A stretch of DNA of 58,507 nt from Singulisphaera sp. GP187 (GTDB lineage Bacteria > Planctomycetota > Planctomycetia > Gemmatales > Gemmataceae). Below are positions 35,197 to 43,374 of the stretch, one piece after another (positions within the stretch are counted from its first letter, which is position 1; every line of letters starts with the position of its first letter). The position numbers and the translations under genes are program-made. The notes under the pieces were generated by a model. It saw only the letters and a list, made by a program, of their open reading frames with translations. It ran no database searches and was not told the DNA's origin. The stretch is from contig CAMDQN010000025.1 of NCBI GenBank assembly GCA_945905925.1, forward strand, positions 1-58,507, given 5' to 3'.

Positions 35197-35961
35197 TCAC
35201 ACCCACCCGCCGGTCACGGGGAGCACCTGTCCGGTGATGTACCCGCTCTCCTCGGTCGCGAGGAATAGCACCGCGTTTGAGATATCCTCTGGTTTCCCGA
35301 GCCGCCCGGCCGGAATCTGCTTCAGGTATTCGGTCATCACTTCCGGTTTGACTTCACCGAGCATTGGTGTCTGGATCACGCCGGGCGCGACCGCGTTCGC
35401 GGTGATCTGGCGGCGAGCGAATTCCTTCGAGAGTACGCGCGTTAAGCCGATCACACCGGCTTTCGCGGCGGCGTAGTTGGTCTGCCCGTGGAATCCGACC
35501 AGTCCGGCGACCGACGCGATATTCACGATCCGCCCGCCGTCGCGCATGATCTCGGTGCCGTACTTGCAGCAGTGGAACACGCCATCGAGGTTCGTCTGAA
35601 TGACCGCGTGCCACTCGTCGAGCGTCATCTTCTTGAGCGTGCGGTCCTTGATGATGCCCGCGTTGTTCACGAGGATGTCCAGCCCGCCGCACTGTTCCTT
35701 CACTTGATTCATGAGTGATTCGACTTGCGCCGCGTCTCGCACATCGCCCGCGAAGACGTGAACCGCGGGCTTGCTCGTCAGTTGGCGGAGTCCGTCCGCG
35801 AGTGTTTCGGCGTCCTTCCGGTTCGCGCCGTCTGGGTCGTCCCAGAAGTGGAGGACGCACGTCGCGCCGGCGCGCGCGAACGCGGACAGCACGCCGGCGC
35901 CGATTCCGCGCGAACTGCCGGTGACGAGAACCACCTTGCCGGGGAAGCTGTAAGTAATCAT
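35197..35961 (-). CDS. SDR-family oxidoreductase (FabG-like)
   Basis: The 254-residue protein is a classical short-chain dehydrogenase: cofactor motif VVLVTGSSRGIGAG, LDILVNNAGIIKD, catalytic Ser in NIASVAGLVG and Tyr/Lys in TNYAAAKAGVIGLTRV. The C-terminus has GYITGQVLPVTGGWV, typical of FabG-type reductases. FabG reduces 3-oxoacyl-ACP in fatty-acid synthesis, but other SDRs look alike; no fab cluster is adjacent. It is divergent from the metallophosphoesterase gene. Confidence 0.9.
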   Translation of the reverse strand: MITYSFPGKVVLVTGSSRGIGAGVLSAFARAGATCVLHFWDDPDGANRKDAETLADGLRQLTSKPAVHVFAGDVRDAAQVESLMNQVKEQCGGLDILVNNAGIIKDRTLKKMTLDEWHAVIQTNLDGVFHCCKYGTEIMRDGGRIVNIASVAGLVGFHGQTNYAAAKAGVIGLTRVLSKEFARRQITANAVAPGVIQTPMLGEVKPEVMTEYLKQIPAGRLGKPEDISNAVLFLATEESGYITGQVLPVTGGWV

Positions 35962-35964
35962 GTG

Positions 35965-36007
35965 AGTGGTGAGTGATGAGTGATGAGTGATGAGTTGGGC
36001 AACTCAA
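35965..36007. repeat. GAGTGATGA tandem repeat in divergent promoter region
   Basis: About four direct units of GAGTGATGA lie upstream of the SDR gene, the same unit seen at 12828-12905. A short hairpin (GAGTTGGGCAACTC) follows. It could affect the promoters of the divergent SDR and phosphoesterase genes. Confidence 0.55.
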
Positions 36008-36051
36008 GCACTCGCGTTACGCGGCGTATCTTATCAACGGTGCCAGCACTC

Positions 36052-36954
36052 ATGACGGTGAAACTCGCGCACTTCAGTGACATCCACCTGACCGTCCGGC
36101 CGCTCGGCTGGCGCGCGCGGGACGTGTTCAACAAGCGCACGTCGGGCTGGGTGAACCTGAACGCGCTCGGTCGCGGCTTGCGCTTCAAGCACGCGAACGA
36201 CGTGACCGCCGCTCTGCGGAAAGAGTTCGCTTCACGGGACTTTGACCAACTGGTGTTCTCCGGCGATGCGACCGCGCTCGGCTTCCCCTCCGAGCTGAAG
36301 GAAGCCGCGACGCGGCTCGGTGTCGGCGACGCGACGCTTCCGCCGGGGATCGCGGTCCCGGGCAACCACGACCTCTACGTCCGGCACTCGGCTCGCGACC
36401 GGTTTTTTGAAGAGGCGTTTGCGTCCTGGCAGCACGGGCAGCGCATCGGCACCGACGCGTACCCGTTCGCGCGGAAGGTCGGGCACGTGTGGCTGATTGC
36501 CCTGAACTCCGCGAAGCCGACCTTCTTGTTTTGGGACGCAACCGGTCGGGTCGGGGACGCGCAGTTGCAGCGGTTGCGCGCGTTGTGCGCCACGCTCGAC
36601 GCCGGTCCGCGGATCGTGGTGAGTCATTACCCCTTACTAAAGGAAGGGCATCAGGTCGAACCGCGCTGGCACCGACTTCACGACTGGCGCGCGGCCCGCG
36701 ACACCGTGGCCGAGTGCGGCGTGAACCTGTGGTTGCACGGCCACCGTCACCACTGGTACGTTCTCCCACCTGCTGCGAACCTGCCGTTCCCGACGATCTG
36801 CACCGGCAGTTCGACGCAAACGAATCGCTGGGGGTATCACGAGTACCGCATCGACGGCGGGCATCTGAAGGGCGTGCGACGGGTATACGATCTGGCGACA
36901 GGCGCGTTCATCGATGCAGAACAATTCGATTTCGATCTTCAGCGTCAAGTTTAG
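36052..36954 (+). CDS. Metallophosphoesterase (calcineurin-like)
   Basis: The start at 36052 (MTVKLAHFSDIHLTV) directly provides the first metal motif, D-x-H (SDIH). GDATAL and PGNHDLYV supply GD and GNHD; VVSHYPL and LWLHGHRHHWYVLP complete the set of metal-binding His residues. The 300-residue protein therefore has all five family motifs of a binuclear phosphoesterase. The family covers nucleotide, lipid and protein phosphatases, and the substrate is unclear. There is no signal peptide. A GC-rich palindrome follows about 160 bases after the stop. Confidence 0.9.
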   Translation: MTVKLAHFSDIHLTVRPLGWRARDVFNKRTSGWVNLNALGRGLRFKHANDVTAALRKEFASRDFDQLVFSGDATALGFPSELKEAATRLGVGDATLPPGIAVPGNHDLYVRHSARDRFFEEAFASWQHGQRIGTDAYPFARKVGHVWLIALNSAKPTFLFWDATGRVGDAQLQRLRALCATLDAGPRIVVSHYPLLKEGHQVEPRWHRLHDWRAARDTVAECGVNLWLHGHRHHWYVLPPAANLPFPTICTGSSTQTNRWGYHEYRIDGGHLKGVRRVYDLATGAFIDAEQFDFDLQRQV

Positions 36955-37112
36955 CGTCGGACCCGGAGGGGCCATGCTCTTTGCCTTTCTCTCTGTTGGG
37001 GCTACAACGCTCTCAACTGATTCGGTCCGGTTTAGCTCGTCGCTCTGCGACAGGACGATGTTGCGTCGTCCGAGTAAATCGCCAAGCACCCCACGTGGGG
37101 AAGGCTGTTCCA

Positions 37113-37214
37113 GCACCGCTTTCGCTGCGCATGCCCCCCTTGCGGCAGCGGTCTGGAGCAACCCCACCGGTCGTGGTTCCGCTGCCGCAAGGGGGGCATG
37201 CGCAGCGGCGGTGC
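37113..37214. repeat. Long GC-rich inverted repeat
   Basis: The left arm GCACCGCTTTCGCTGCGCAT and continuing GCCCCCCTTGCGGCAGCGG pair with a right arm ending GCATGCGCAGCGGCGGTGC, leaving a loop of about 27 bases. It stands alone between two forward genes and may terminate transcription of the phosphoesterase. Confidence 0.75.
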
Positions 37215-37267
37215 CGTGAGCCTTCCGCACCACAGGATGAGAAGTAGACCGGCCGGATCGGTTCCAC

Positions 37268-37298
37268 GAAAGCCCGCGAACGTCGTTCGCGGGCTTTC
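37268..37298. terminator. Perfect 14-bp hairpin upstream of the selenoprotein
   Basis: GAAAGCCCGCGAAC and GTTCGCGGGCTTTC are perfectly complementary with the loop GTC. It ends 24 bases before the selenoprotein start. A T-tract is weak (ATTTCCC), so it may be a terminator for upstream transcription or part of a leader. Confidence 0.6.
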
Positions 37299-37322
37299 CG
37301 ATTTCCCCCGTGGGAGGCTCCC

Positions 37323-37676
37323 ATGCCGAAGCGCATCGACTGGCTATACGACCGGCGCGGCTGAACGACGTGCCAGAAAGCCCAGGGGTTCCTTGGGCAC
37401 GAGTCCGTGACCGTCGTGGAAACCGTGAACGCGACCAAAGTTCGCTACGACGCGGACCAGTCGCTCAAACTCCTCGAAGAAATCGACACGCTCATCGCCG
37501 CGAAGGGCAAGAAGGTCGAAACGTTCGACCTGAAGAACGACCGGCCGGACGATGCGACGCTGCTCGCGCGTATGATGGGTCCGACCGGCAACCTGCGCGC
37601 GCCGACGGCACGCGTCGGGCGCACGCTTGTCGTCGGGTTCAACGAAGACGTTTATGCACGTGTGTTCACGAGCTGA
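37323..37676 (+). CDS. ArsC-like selenoprotein (in-frame TGA read as Sec)
   Basis: The ATG at 37323 has a GGGAGG five bases upstream. Codons 1-13 read MPKRIDWLYDRRG, codon 14 is TGA (37362-37364), and the same frame continues TTCQKAQGFLGHESVTVVE to the stop TGA at 37674-37676. The result is 117 residues with U-x-x-C at the position of the catalytic Cys in ArsC/Spx-type thioredoxin-fold proteins. The remainder (YDADQSLKLLEEIDTLIAAK, PTARVGRTLVVGFNEDV) is consistent with a compact thioredoxin-like fold. A hairpin 16 bases downstream of the TGA fits a bacterial SECIS. The gene is easily missed because callers stop at TGA and restart at the GTG at 37407. I recall ArsC-like selenoprotein families from surveys; the substrate is unknown. 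A hydrolase gene follows. Confidence 0.85.
37380..37398 (+). promoter_or_regulatory. SECIS-like hairpin after the UGA codon
   Basis: GCCCAGGG and CCTTGGGC pair over 8 base pairs (one G-U) around the loop GTT. It begins 16 bases after the UGA codon and exposes a G next to U in the apex, as bacterial SECIS elements bound by SelB do. The UGA-to-loop distance of about 23 bases is in the known range. No folding software was run. Confidence 0.65.
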
Positions 37677-37762
37677 ATCGCACATCGCGAGAAACTCTCC
37701 AACCTCTCATGCGGTACAATTGCCACGAATTGGCTTCCCTACTCAACGACGAGGCGGACGCG

Positions 37763-38587
37763 ATGAACGTGTTGTGCGTGCTGGCGGCGCTGGGAATCGG
37801 CGCACCGGCGGACGATAAAGTCGCGATGCACGAACGACACGCGGACATCGCGTACCGCACCGACAAGGACGCGGACAAGGAACGGCACCTACTCGACGTG
37901 TACACGCCGAAGGGCAAGAAGGACTTCCCGACCGTGCTGTTCGTTCACGGCGGGAGCTGGAAGAGCGGCAACAAGAACCTCTACGCGCTGCTCGGTCAGG
38001 CGCTCGCGGACGACGGCATCGGGTGCGTGATCTGCAACTACCGGCTCTCGCCTGCGGTTCAGCACCCCGGACACATCGAAGATGTCGCGAAAGCGTTCGC
38101 GTGGACTGCGGACAACATCGCGAAGTACGGCGGGAAGAAGGACCAACTCTTCCTGTGCGGTCACTCCGCGGGCGGGCACCTCGTCTCGCTGCTCGTCACC
38201 GACCCGCAGTACCTGAAGGCGGAGAAGTGTTCGCCCGCTGATGTAAAGGGCGTCGCGTCGTTGAGCGGCGTGTATCAGATCGTCGCGGGTCAGAAAGTAT
38301 TCGACGCACCGTTCGGGAAGGACGAGAAAGTGTGCAAACTCGCGTCGCCGATGACGCACGTGGCCGGGAAGCACCCGCCGTTCTTCCTCGCGTACGCGGA
38401 CAACGACTTCCCGCAACTCGATAAGATGGCCGAGAACATGCACGCGGCATTGAAGAAGGCGGAAAGTACGACCGAACTGATCAAGTGTAAGGACCGCAAC
38501 CACTACACCATCATCATCCAGTTTGTGAGCAACACCGACCCGCTCAACAAGTCGTTCCGTGAGTTCGTGCAGAAGAACAGCAAGTAA
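37763..38587 (+). CDS. Alpha/beta hydrolase (esterase/lipase type)
   Basis: The start at 37763 gives 274 residues beginning MNVLCVLAALGIGAPADDKV, which may be a weak signal sequence. HGGSW (62-66) forms the oxyanion hole and GHSAGGH holds the nucleophile S135; the acidic and His members lie in AYADNDFPQ and RNHYTI. The upstream region of the long frame (from 37310) overlaps the selenoprotein and is not translated. This HGG-type esterase resembles planctomycete hydrolases acting on acyl esters. It ends 69 bases before a perfect terminator hairpin. Confidence 0.88.
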   Translation: MNVLCVLAALGIGAPADDKVAMHERHADIAYRTDKDADKERHLLDVYTPKGKKDFPTVLFVHGGSWKSGNKNLYALLGQALADDGIGCVICNYRLSPAVQHPGHIEDVAKAFAWTADNIAKYGGKKDQLFLCGHSAGGHLVSLLVTDPQYLKAEKCSPADVKGVASLSGVYQIVAGQKVFDAPFGKDEKVCKLASPMTHVAGKHPPFFLAYADNDFPQLDKMAENMHAALKKAESTTELIKCKDRNHYTIIIQFVSNTDPLNKSFREFVQKNSK

Positions 38588-38655
38588 GCAGTTTGAAGTG
38601 GGGCAGGTCTCACTTGTTTGCAATCGGGTTGGCTCGTGACCGCTGGTTTTTGGTC

Positions 38656-38686
38656 TTGTCCCTCTCCCACAAGGGGAGAGGGACAA
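38656..38686. terminator. Perfect 13-bp hairpin between convergent genes
   Basis: TTGTCCCTCTCCC and GGGAGAGGGACAA are perfectly complementary with the loop ACAAG, lying between the hydrolase stop (38587) and the sulfatase stop (38717). Both strands carry T residues beside the stem, so it can act bidirectionally. Confidence 0.85.
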
Positions 38687-38716
38687 ACCGTGGTTGCGGT
38701 TCGACGCGAGGAGGTC

Positions 38717-40138
38717 TCACTTCTTCGCGTCGATCGCCTGAAGTGGGAAGTTCGGGTTCGGCGTGTGCTGATCCTTCATTAGTTTCTCCAGGCGCGCGAC
38801 CACATCCGCGTTCTGTGCGGACACGTCCTCTTTCTCGCTGACGTCCTTCGCGAGGTTGTACAACTCCGTCTTCACGACACCTTTCGCGAGGTTCTGTCGC
38901 ACCGCCTTCCACTCGCCTGAAATCACTGCTTGCTGACCGCCGTAGCCCGGGAACTCCCAATAGAGGAAGTCGTGTGTGCGCTGCTTCGCGAACCCCACGA
39001 GCACGGGGCGGAAGCTGATGCCGTCGATGTTGTCGGGTGTCTTCGCGCCGGCGAACTCGCAGAGTGTCGGGAGAATATCGGGGAAGTAGCATGGCGCGTC
39101 GAAGGTGCTGCCTGCCTTGATCGTGCTAGGCATGTACGCGATCAGCGGCACGCGAATGCCGCCCTCGTACACGCTACCCTTTCGGCCACGGAGTTTGCCG
39201 GCGGAGTCGAAACCGTTGTCCACGCCGGCTCCGCCGGACGGCATCGTTGGACCGTTGTCGCTAGTGAACAGCACCAGCGTGTTCTTCTCCAGGCCCGCCG
39301 TTTTCAGTTTCTCGATGATGCGCCCCACGCTACGGTCCATGCGCGTGACCATCGCGGCGTAAGCGGCTCGCGGCGTTTCGTGAGGCAGATAGCCGAGTTT
39401 CTTCCCGTCGTAGGGCGGGTCGTCGCCGAGTTTCCCCTTATACTCGGCGAGCGAGTCCTCGGGCACCTGGAGCGCGACGTGCGGCACCGTGAACGGGAGA
39501 TACAAGAAGAACGCCTTCGCCTTATTCTTCTCAATGAAGTCGAGCGATTCGGCTTCAAAGAGGTCTTGCGTGTACTGCTTGCCGGTCTTGCCGTCGTTGT
39601 CCTTCAGGTCGATGCGCTTGTCGTTGCGGTAGATGTGCGTGGGGTAGTGGCTGTGCGCGTGGCCCTGACAGTTATAGCCGTAGAACAGATCGAACCCGTG
39701 CTTCATCGGGCTGCCCGTGGTGTCGAACATCCCCAATCCCCACTTGCCCATCGCGCCCGTGGTGTAGCCCTTCTCCTTGAGCAACTCGGTGACGGTCATG
39801 TCCTCGGTACGAATGGGGAATTGGCCCTCTTCGCCCTTCTTGAACTGCACGTTGTTGCGCACGGTAGCGTGGCCCATGTGCTTGCCAGTCATGAGCGCGC
39901 ATCGTGAAGGCGCGCACACCGGGCACCCGGAGTAGAACCGCGTGAACTTCATCCCGCCCGCCGCCAGTTTGTCGATGTTTGGGGTCTTGATCTTGGTCTG
40001 CCCGTAGCAACCCAACTCGAAGCAACCGAGGTCGTCGGCGACGATAAGCACGATGTTCGGCGGCTTCTCGGCGGCCGTTAGCCGCGAGCCGAAGGCGAGC
40101 GGGACAAGCGTAACGAGGCACGCAACGAAACGGAGCAT
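38717..40138 (-). CDS. Secreted arylsulfatase-type sulfatase
   Basis: The 473-residue protein has a signal peptide (MLRFVACLVTLVPLAFGS). The metal-site start NIVLIVADDLGCF is followed by C75 in GCPVCAPSRCALMTGKH. This is the C-x-P-S-R site at which the Cys is converted to formylglycine, and MTGKH continues the motif. Later, FTSDNGPTMPSGG and LFYGYNCQGHAHSHYPTHIY are typical of sulfatase family S1. Such enzymes remove sulfate from marine or plant polysaccharides and are abundant in planctomycetes. The coding region for the end of the signal peptide contains the AGCCGC-family repeat (40079-40105). No sulfatase-maturing enzyme is in the window. Confidence 0.92.
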   Translation of the reverse strand: MLRFVACLVTLVPLAFGSRLTAAEKPPNIVLIVADDLGCFELGCYGQTKIKTPNIDKLAAGGMKFTRFYSGCPVCAPSRCALMTGKHMGHATVRNNVQFKKGEEGQFPIRTEDMTVTELLKEKGYTTGAMGKWGLGMFDTTGSPMKHGFDLFYGYNCQGHAHSHYPTHIYRNDKRIDLKDNDGKTGKQYTQDLFEAESLDFIEKNKAKAFFLYLPFTVPHVALQVPEDSLAEYKGKLGDDPPYDGKKLGYLPHETPRAAYAAMVTRMDRSVGRIIEKLKTAGLEKNTLVLFTSDNGPTMPSGGAGVDNGFDSAGKLRGRKGSVYEGGIRVPLIAYMPSTIKAGSTFDAPCYFPDILPTLCEFAGAKTPDNIDGISFRPVLVGFAKQRTHDFLYWEFPGYGGQQAVISGEWKAVRQNLAKGVVKTELYNLAKDVSEKEDVSAQNADVVARLEKLMKDQHTPNPNFPLQAIDAKK

Positions 40139-40247
40139 GACGGAACCTCCTGTGGGGTGCCGTCAGTGTCCGGTTCGTGTGTGGTGTGTCAATGAGAAAT
40201 GAATGCGCGATGCCGTTTAGCGGCGACCCCGACGGAGTCGCGCGACG

Positions 40248-40517
40248 TTAATCGGTTACGTGCGAACTGCTGTCGCCGACGCGACTGCAGACCCAGGCGA
40301 GCAGGATCACCAGGCCAACCACGCCGACGATGATGAGTAAACCGTCGATCGGTAACTCCTCTTGTTGGGCCGTTGTGTCGGTCTTCGTGCGGGCCGTCGT
40401 CCGCGCGGTCGTGACCGGTTCGGTCGTGTGGCGCGCGGCGTCCGCCGTTTGTGCGGCGAAAGCCAGCGCCGCGGCGAGCAGCAGTACGCGAACGGGAGTG
40501 GTGAAGTACGCAACCAT
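40248..40517 (-). CDS. Small signal-peptide-bearing membrane protein
   Basis: The start at 40517 gives 89 residues: a signal sequence (MVAYFTTPVRVLLLAAALAF), a Thr/Arg-rich stretch (TTEPVTTARTTARTKTDTTA) and one membrane helix (IDGLLIIVGVVGLVILLAWV) near the C-terminus. No family recognised. It stands alone upstream of the sulfatase gene on the same strand. Confidence 0.55.
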   Translation of the reverse strand: MVAYFTTPVRVLLLAAALAFAAQTADAARHTTEPVTTARTTARTKTDTTAQQEELPIDGLLIIVGVVGLVILLAWVCSRVGDSSSHVTD

Positions 40518-40630
40518 CGGATGCCTCCCCGGAAGAAGGTCGCGGCCGGGAATCGTGTCCTGTACTGACACCCGAATTCACCCTATTGTTCGCTCCTCGC
40601 GGGCCGAAATTAAAGGTGAACTGACGCAAA

Positions 40631-40757
40631 GAAGAAGAGAGCCGCACGATAAACGCAGACAGAAGACACGATCAGACAAGAGAGAAGAGTGTTTTCAAAC
40701 ACTGTTTTCTTTCTTGTCGTGTCTTCTGTCTGCGTTTATCGTGCGGCTCTCTTCTTC
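40631..40757. repeat. Perfect 41-bp inverted repeat
   Basis: The arm at 40631-40671 (starting GAAGAAGAGAGCCGCACGAT) is exactly complementary to 40717-40757, with a 45-base loop containing TTTTCAAACACTGTTTTC. It lies between a small membrane-protein gene and the SEC-C gene, both on the reverse strand, and ends 11 bases from the latter's stop. It is one of the longest perfect palindromes in the window. Confidence 0.9.
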
Positions 40758-40768
40758 TTGTTCTTTCT

Positions 40769-43045
40769 CTACGTTGCCTTTCGCGCGGCGGCGGCGAGTT
40801 CGGAGCAATGGCCTTCGAGGTCGCGGTTGTTCGTGCGCCGCGCCGTCTCCAACCCGGCCTCCGCGAAGTGCAGCGCCTTCGCACCGTTCTTCATACGAAG
40901 CATCTCTTCCGCAGCGGTCGTGTAGAACTTGCCTTCGTCCGGGTGCATGGCTACCAGCCCCTCGAACTCTGCCGCGGCCTTCTCCGCGTCCTTCGCCTTC
41001 ACGTAGAGCTGCGCCTTGCGGAGTTTGTACTCGGTTTCGCGCTGACCGCTGTTGTGGTCGGCGTCGTACTTCGCGCCCTGGTCGATGAGTTCGGCGGCGC
41101 GGGCCGTGTCGCCGGTCGCAGCGGCCCCGGTGATGGCGGTCGCGTAGAGCCGATAGCGGTCCGGCGTCGCCGCGTCGAACGGCTTCAACAGCCCGGCCTG
41201 CGCGAACGCGACTGCCAGTTCGCGCGCGTCGAGTTTCACCGCCGCGAGCAGCGCCTGTTCGAGTTCGCCCACCGACAGCGCCGCGACATCGAGGGCCGCG
41301 AGTTCGGCCGTGTTCAGCGCGCCGATCTCGCGATTCTTGGGCGCCGGCGCCTCCTGGCGAGCGGGGGGCGTGAACCCCCTGATGTCTTCTGCCTTCTCTT
41401 GTTTCTTCTCGTCGGGCGCGTCGGCGGGCACGTTTACCACGGGCGGCGCGGCGCTCACGTACTCCAACCCCAACTTGTGCCGCAGCGCGGCGAAGTCGTA
41501 CACCTGAATCGGCACCACTTCTTCGCCCACTCGCTTGTGCGGTAAGGCCGTCGCGAGACAGTCTTCGAGGAATTTCACCACGCCGAACACGTGCTTGCGG
41601 AGTACCTTGCTGCCGACCGCGTCGAGAGCGTTGTTCCCACTTAGCGCCTTTAGTGGTTTGTGCAGCCAGAGGTTCTCGAAGTAGTTCGTCGCGTGTCCGC
41701 GGAGCTTCGCTTCGAGCGCGGCTTCGTCGCCGGCCCCTGCCGGTTGCGCGAGCGCCTCCAGTACCACGTCGCGGAAGTTCAGCGGGTTGGTGCTCTCCGC
41801 CGGTTGTTCGACGGCCAACTGTAACGCAGTGCGAATCTCGTCGGCGGCGCGCATCACCGAGTCGCGGTTCGGGTGGCTCAGGCGAATTACGCCCTGGCCG
41901 ATCATCACGCGCGCCGCAACGCGGGCCAGATTCACCGTGCCGACTGCCAAGAGCGACGGCAGTTCCTCCACGAGCAGCCCGAACATCATCCCGCGTTCCT
42001 GATCGACGTGGACGCCGCGGAGTTTGCCGGCCTGTTCGTAGGCGCCGAGCAGGCGCATCACCGGTTGCGGGTCGCGAATCGGCATCACGACTGCGTGGCC
42101 CATGTGGTCCGAATCGTTCTCCATGCCGAACCCGCACCGGAGCACTTCCGCGAGTGCGCCGGCTTCTTCCGCGCGGTAGTCGTCCGTTTCGAGTTCGATC
42201 GACTCGACCAGCGCCGCGACCGCTTTCGGCTGTTCGCCGATCCACGCGAGCACGAGACCCAGGTCGAACCACGCGGCCGGATCGTCGGGCGTGATCTGTG
42301 TCAGGTTCTCGAATGCCTTGCGGGCGTCGGAGAGTTTCCCGGTCGCGGCAGATTCGGGCACCGGTTTCGCAGTCGGGCGGAACTGGTACTTCTTGCGCGC
42401 AGAAAGGGGGAACGGACCCTCAGGGCCAAACTCGCTGTCGAGTTGCGCCTTGATTTCGGGGGCACCCGACTGAATGTGCGCCGCACGCTCCAGCGCGGCC
42501 CGCGCTGCCACCGGTCGGTTCAGCATCGACTCGTTTTCGTAAATCTTGACGCACACGGCTGCGATTTGGTCGTGCGCCTCCGCGTCGTAGGCTTCCGCCG
42601 CCTTACGGTAGAGAAGGAGCGAACCGATCAGTTCGCCTTCGTTCTCGCGGAACTGACCGCGAAGGAAGTAAGCCATCCCGAACTGCGGGTTCAGTTCCAG
42701 CGCCTTCGAGAGCGCCTCTTCCGCCTGCTCGAACTTCTGTGTGTAACCCGGAGGTGGGTCGTTCGGCCCGGCAGGGCGACGCGCCGCGGGGCTGCGCGCG
42801 GCGGCGTCAAATTCCGCCGCGGCCGCCTTGTACAGAAACTGCGCGTAGTAGAACCACACCGACGGGTTCTTGTCGTGTGCCGTGAGTAGTCCCTTGATGG
42901 TCTGGAGCGCGGACTCGTGTTGCCCCTGGTCTTCCTGTTGGAACGCTTTCTCGACGGTCTCGAAGTAGGGAGCGCAGCACCACTTGGACTTTTTCCCGCT
43001 GCCGCACGGGCACGAGACGTACGGATCGAGAGGCATTGCGGTCAC
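40769..43045 (-). CDS. SEC-C metal-binding and TPR-repeat protein
   Basis: The 758-residue protein begins with MTAMPLDPYVSCPCGSGKKS and KWCCAPYF, the SEC-C zinc motif C-x-C-x8-C-C. TPR-like helical pairs follow (NPSVWFYYAQFLYKAAAAEF; NPQFGMAYFLRGQFRENEG; DPAAWFDLGLVLAWIGEQPK) and recur near the end (ALHFAEAGLETARRTNNRDL). SEC-C motifs occur in SecA and in many proteins of unknown role; the remainder looks like a scaffold. No signal peptide. A second in-frame ATG at 43036 (MPLDPYV) is equally possible. Confidence 0.82.
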   Translation of the reverse strand: MTAMPLDPYVSCPCGSGKKSKWCCAPYFETVEKAFQQEDQGQHESALQTIKGLLTAHDKNPSVWFYYAQFLYKAAAAEFDAAARSPAARRPAGPNDPPPGYTQKFEQAEEALSKALELNPQFGMAYFLRGQFRENEGELIGSLLLYRKAAEAYDAEAHDQIAAVCVKIYENESMLNRPVAARAALERAAHIQSGAPEIKAQLDSEFGPEGPFPLSARKKYQFRPTAKPVPESAATGKLSDARKAFENLTQITPDDPAAWFDLGLVLAWIGEQPKAVAALVESIELETDDYRAEEAGALAEVLRCGFGMENDSDHMGHAVVMPIRDPQPVMRLLGAYEQAGKLRGVHVDQERGMMFGLLVEELPSLLAVGTVNLARVAARVMIGQGVIRLSHPNRDSVMRAADEIRTALQLAVEQPAESTNPLNFRDVVLEALAQPAGAGDEAALEAKLRGHATNYFENLWLHKPLKALSGNNALDAVGSKVLRKHVFGVVKFLEDCLATALPHKRVGEEVVPIQVYDFAALRHKLGLEYVSAAPPVVNVPADAPDEKKQEKAEDIRGFTPPARQEAPAPKNREIGALNTAELAALDVAALSVGELEQALLAAVKLDARELAVAFAQAGLLKPFDAATPDRYRLYATAITGAAATGDTARAAELIDQGAKYDADHNSGQRETEYKLRKAQLYVKAKDAEKAAAEFEGLVAMHPDEGKFYTTAAEEMLRMKNGAKALHFAEAGLETARRTNNRDLEGHCSELAAAARKAT

Positions 43046-43088
43046 CTTGGGGCGGATAGTTGAGAGCCTGGCGGAAGAGAAGAGCGGT

Positions 43089-43154
43089 AAGGGGTGAAAG
43101 AGTGACGAAGAAAATGCTCAACCAAACCCGACCTTCGTCACCCTTTCACCCCTT
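43089..43154. repeat. Inverted repeat between divergent genes
   Basis: AAGGGGTGAAAGAGTGACGAAG pairs with CTTCGTCACCCTTTCACCCC with one mismatch and a loop of about 22. It lies in the divergent region between the SEC-C gene and the pseudokinase gene. Confidence 0.7.
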
Positions 43155-43232
43155 CTCCCTGATTCTCCTCGCGCCGTTCGTTCTGCTCAGGATAGTGGGT
43201 CGGGATACGCCTGAAAACGGGGTTGTGCGAGT

Positions 43233-43260
43233 TTGACAGGCGGGAAACCCGTCCTAATTT
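43233..43260 (+). promoter_or_regulatory. Candidate sigma70-type promoter for the pseudokinase
   Basis: TTGACA at 43233-43238 and TAATTT at 43255-43260 are separated by 16 bases, matching the consensus (TTGACA / TATAAT) in the -35 box and partly in the -10 box. The gene begins 115 bases downstream. Planctomycete promoters are poorly characterised, so this is a candidate only. Confidence 0.4.
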
Positions 43261-43374
43261 TGCGTGCCTCAGTTTTAGCTGTGGCGGAAAGCGAATCCGC
43301 CGCCCGGGCCTGAAGCCGCACCCCGACTCGATCTCTTGCCGGCCCATTCCGGCTTCTCGAAGGACGAATTCCCA

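Larger units (their letters stand above)
36955..37322. other. Intergenic region with two palindromes
   Basis: This stretch, between the phosphoesterase and the selenoprotein, contains a GTTTAGCGTCGG motif (36951-36962), a long GC-rich inverted repeat (37113-37214) and the perfect hairpin at 37268-37298. No convincing gene; a short forward frame at 36914-37219 overlaps the palindrome and is not credible. Confidence 0.5.

Noticed and set aside
37407-37676. 89-residue protein starting at GTG 37407
   Set aside because: It is the downstream part of the selenoprotein; the U-x-x-C site and N-terminal strand would be missing.
37310-37762. Long reading frame upstream of the esterase (to 38587) suggesting a bigger protein
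   Set aside because: The upstream part is antisense-like in composition, overlaps the selenoprotein, and the ATG at 37763 gives a normal hydrolase start.
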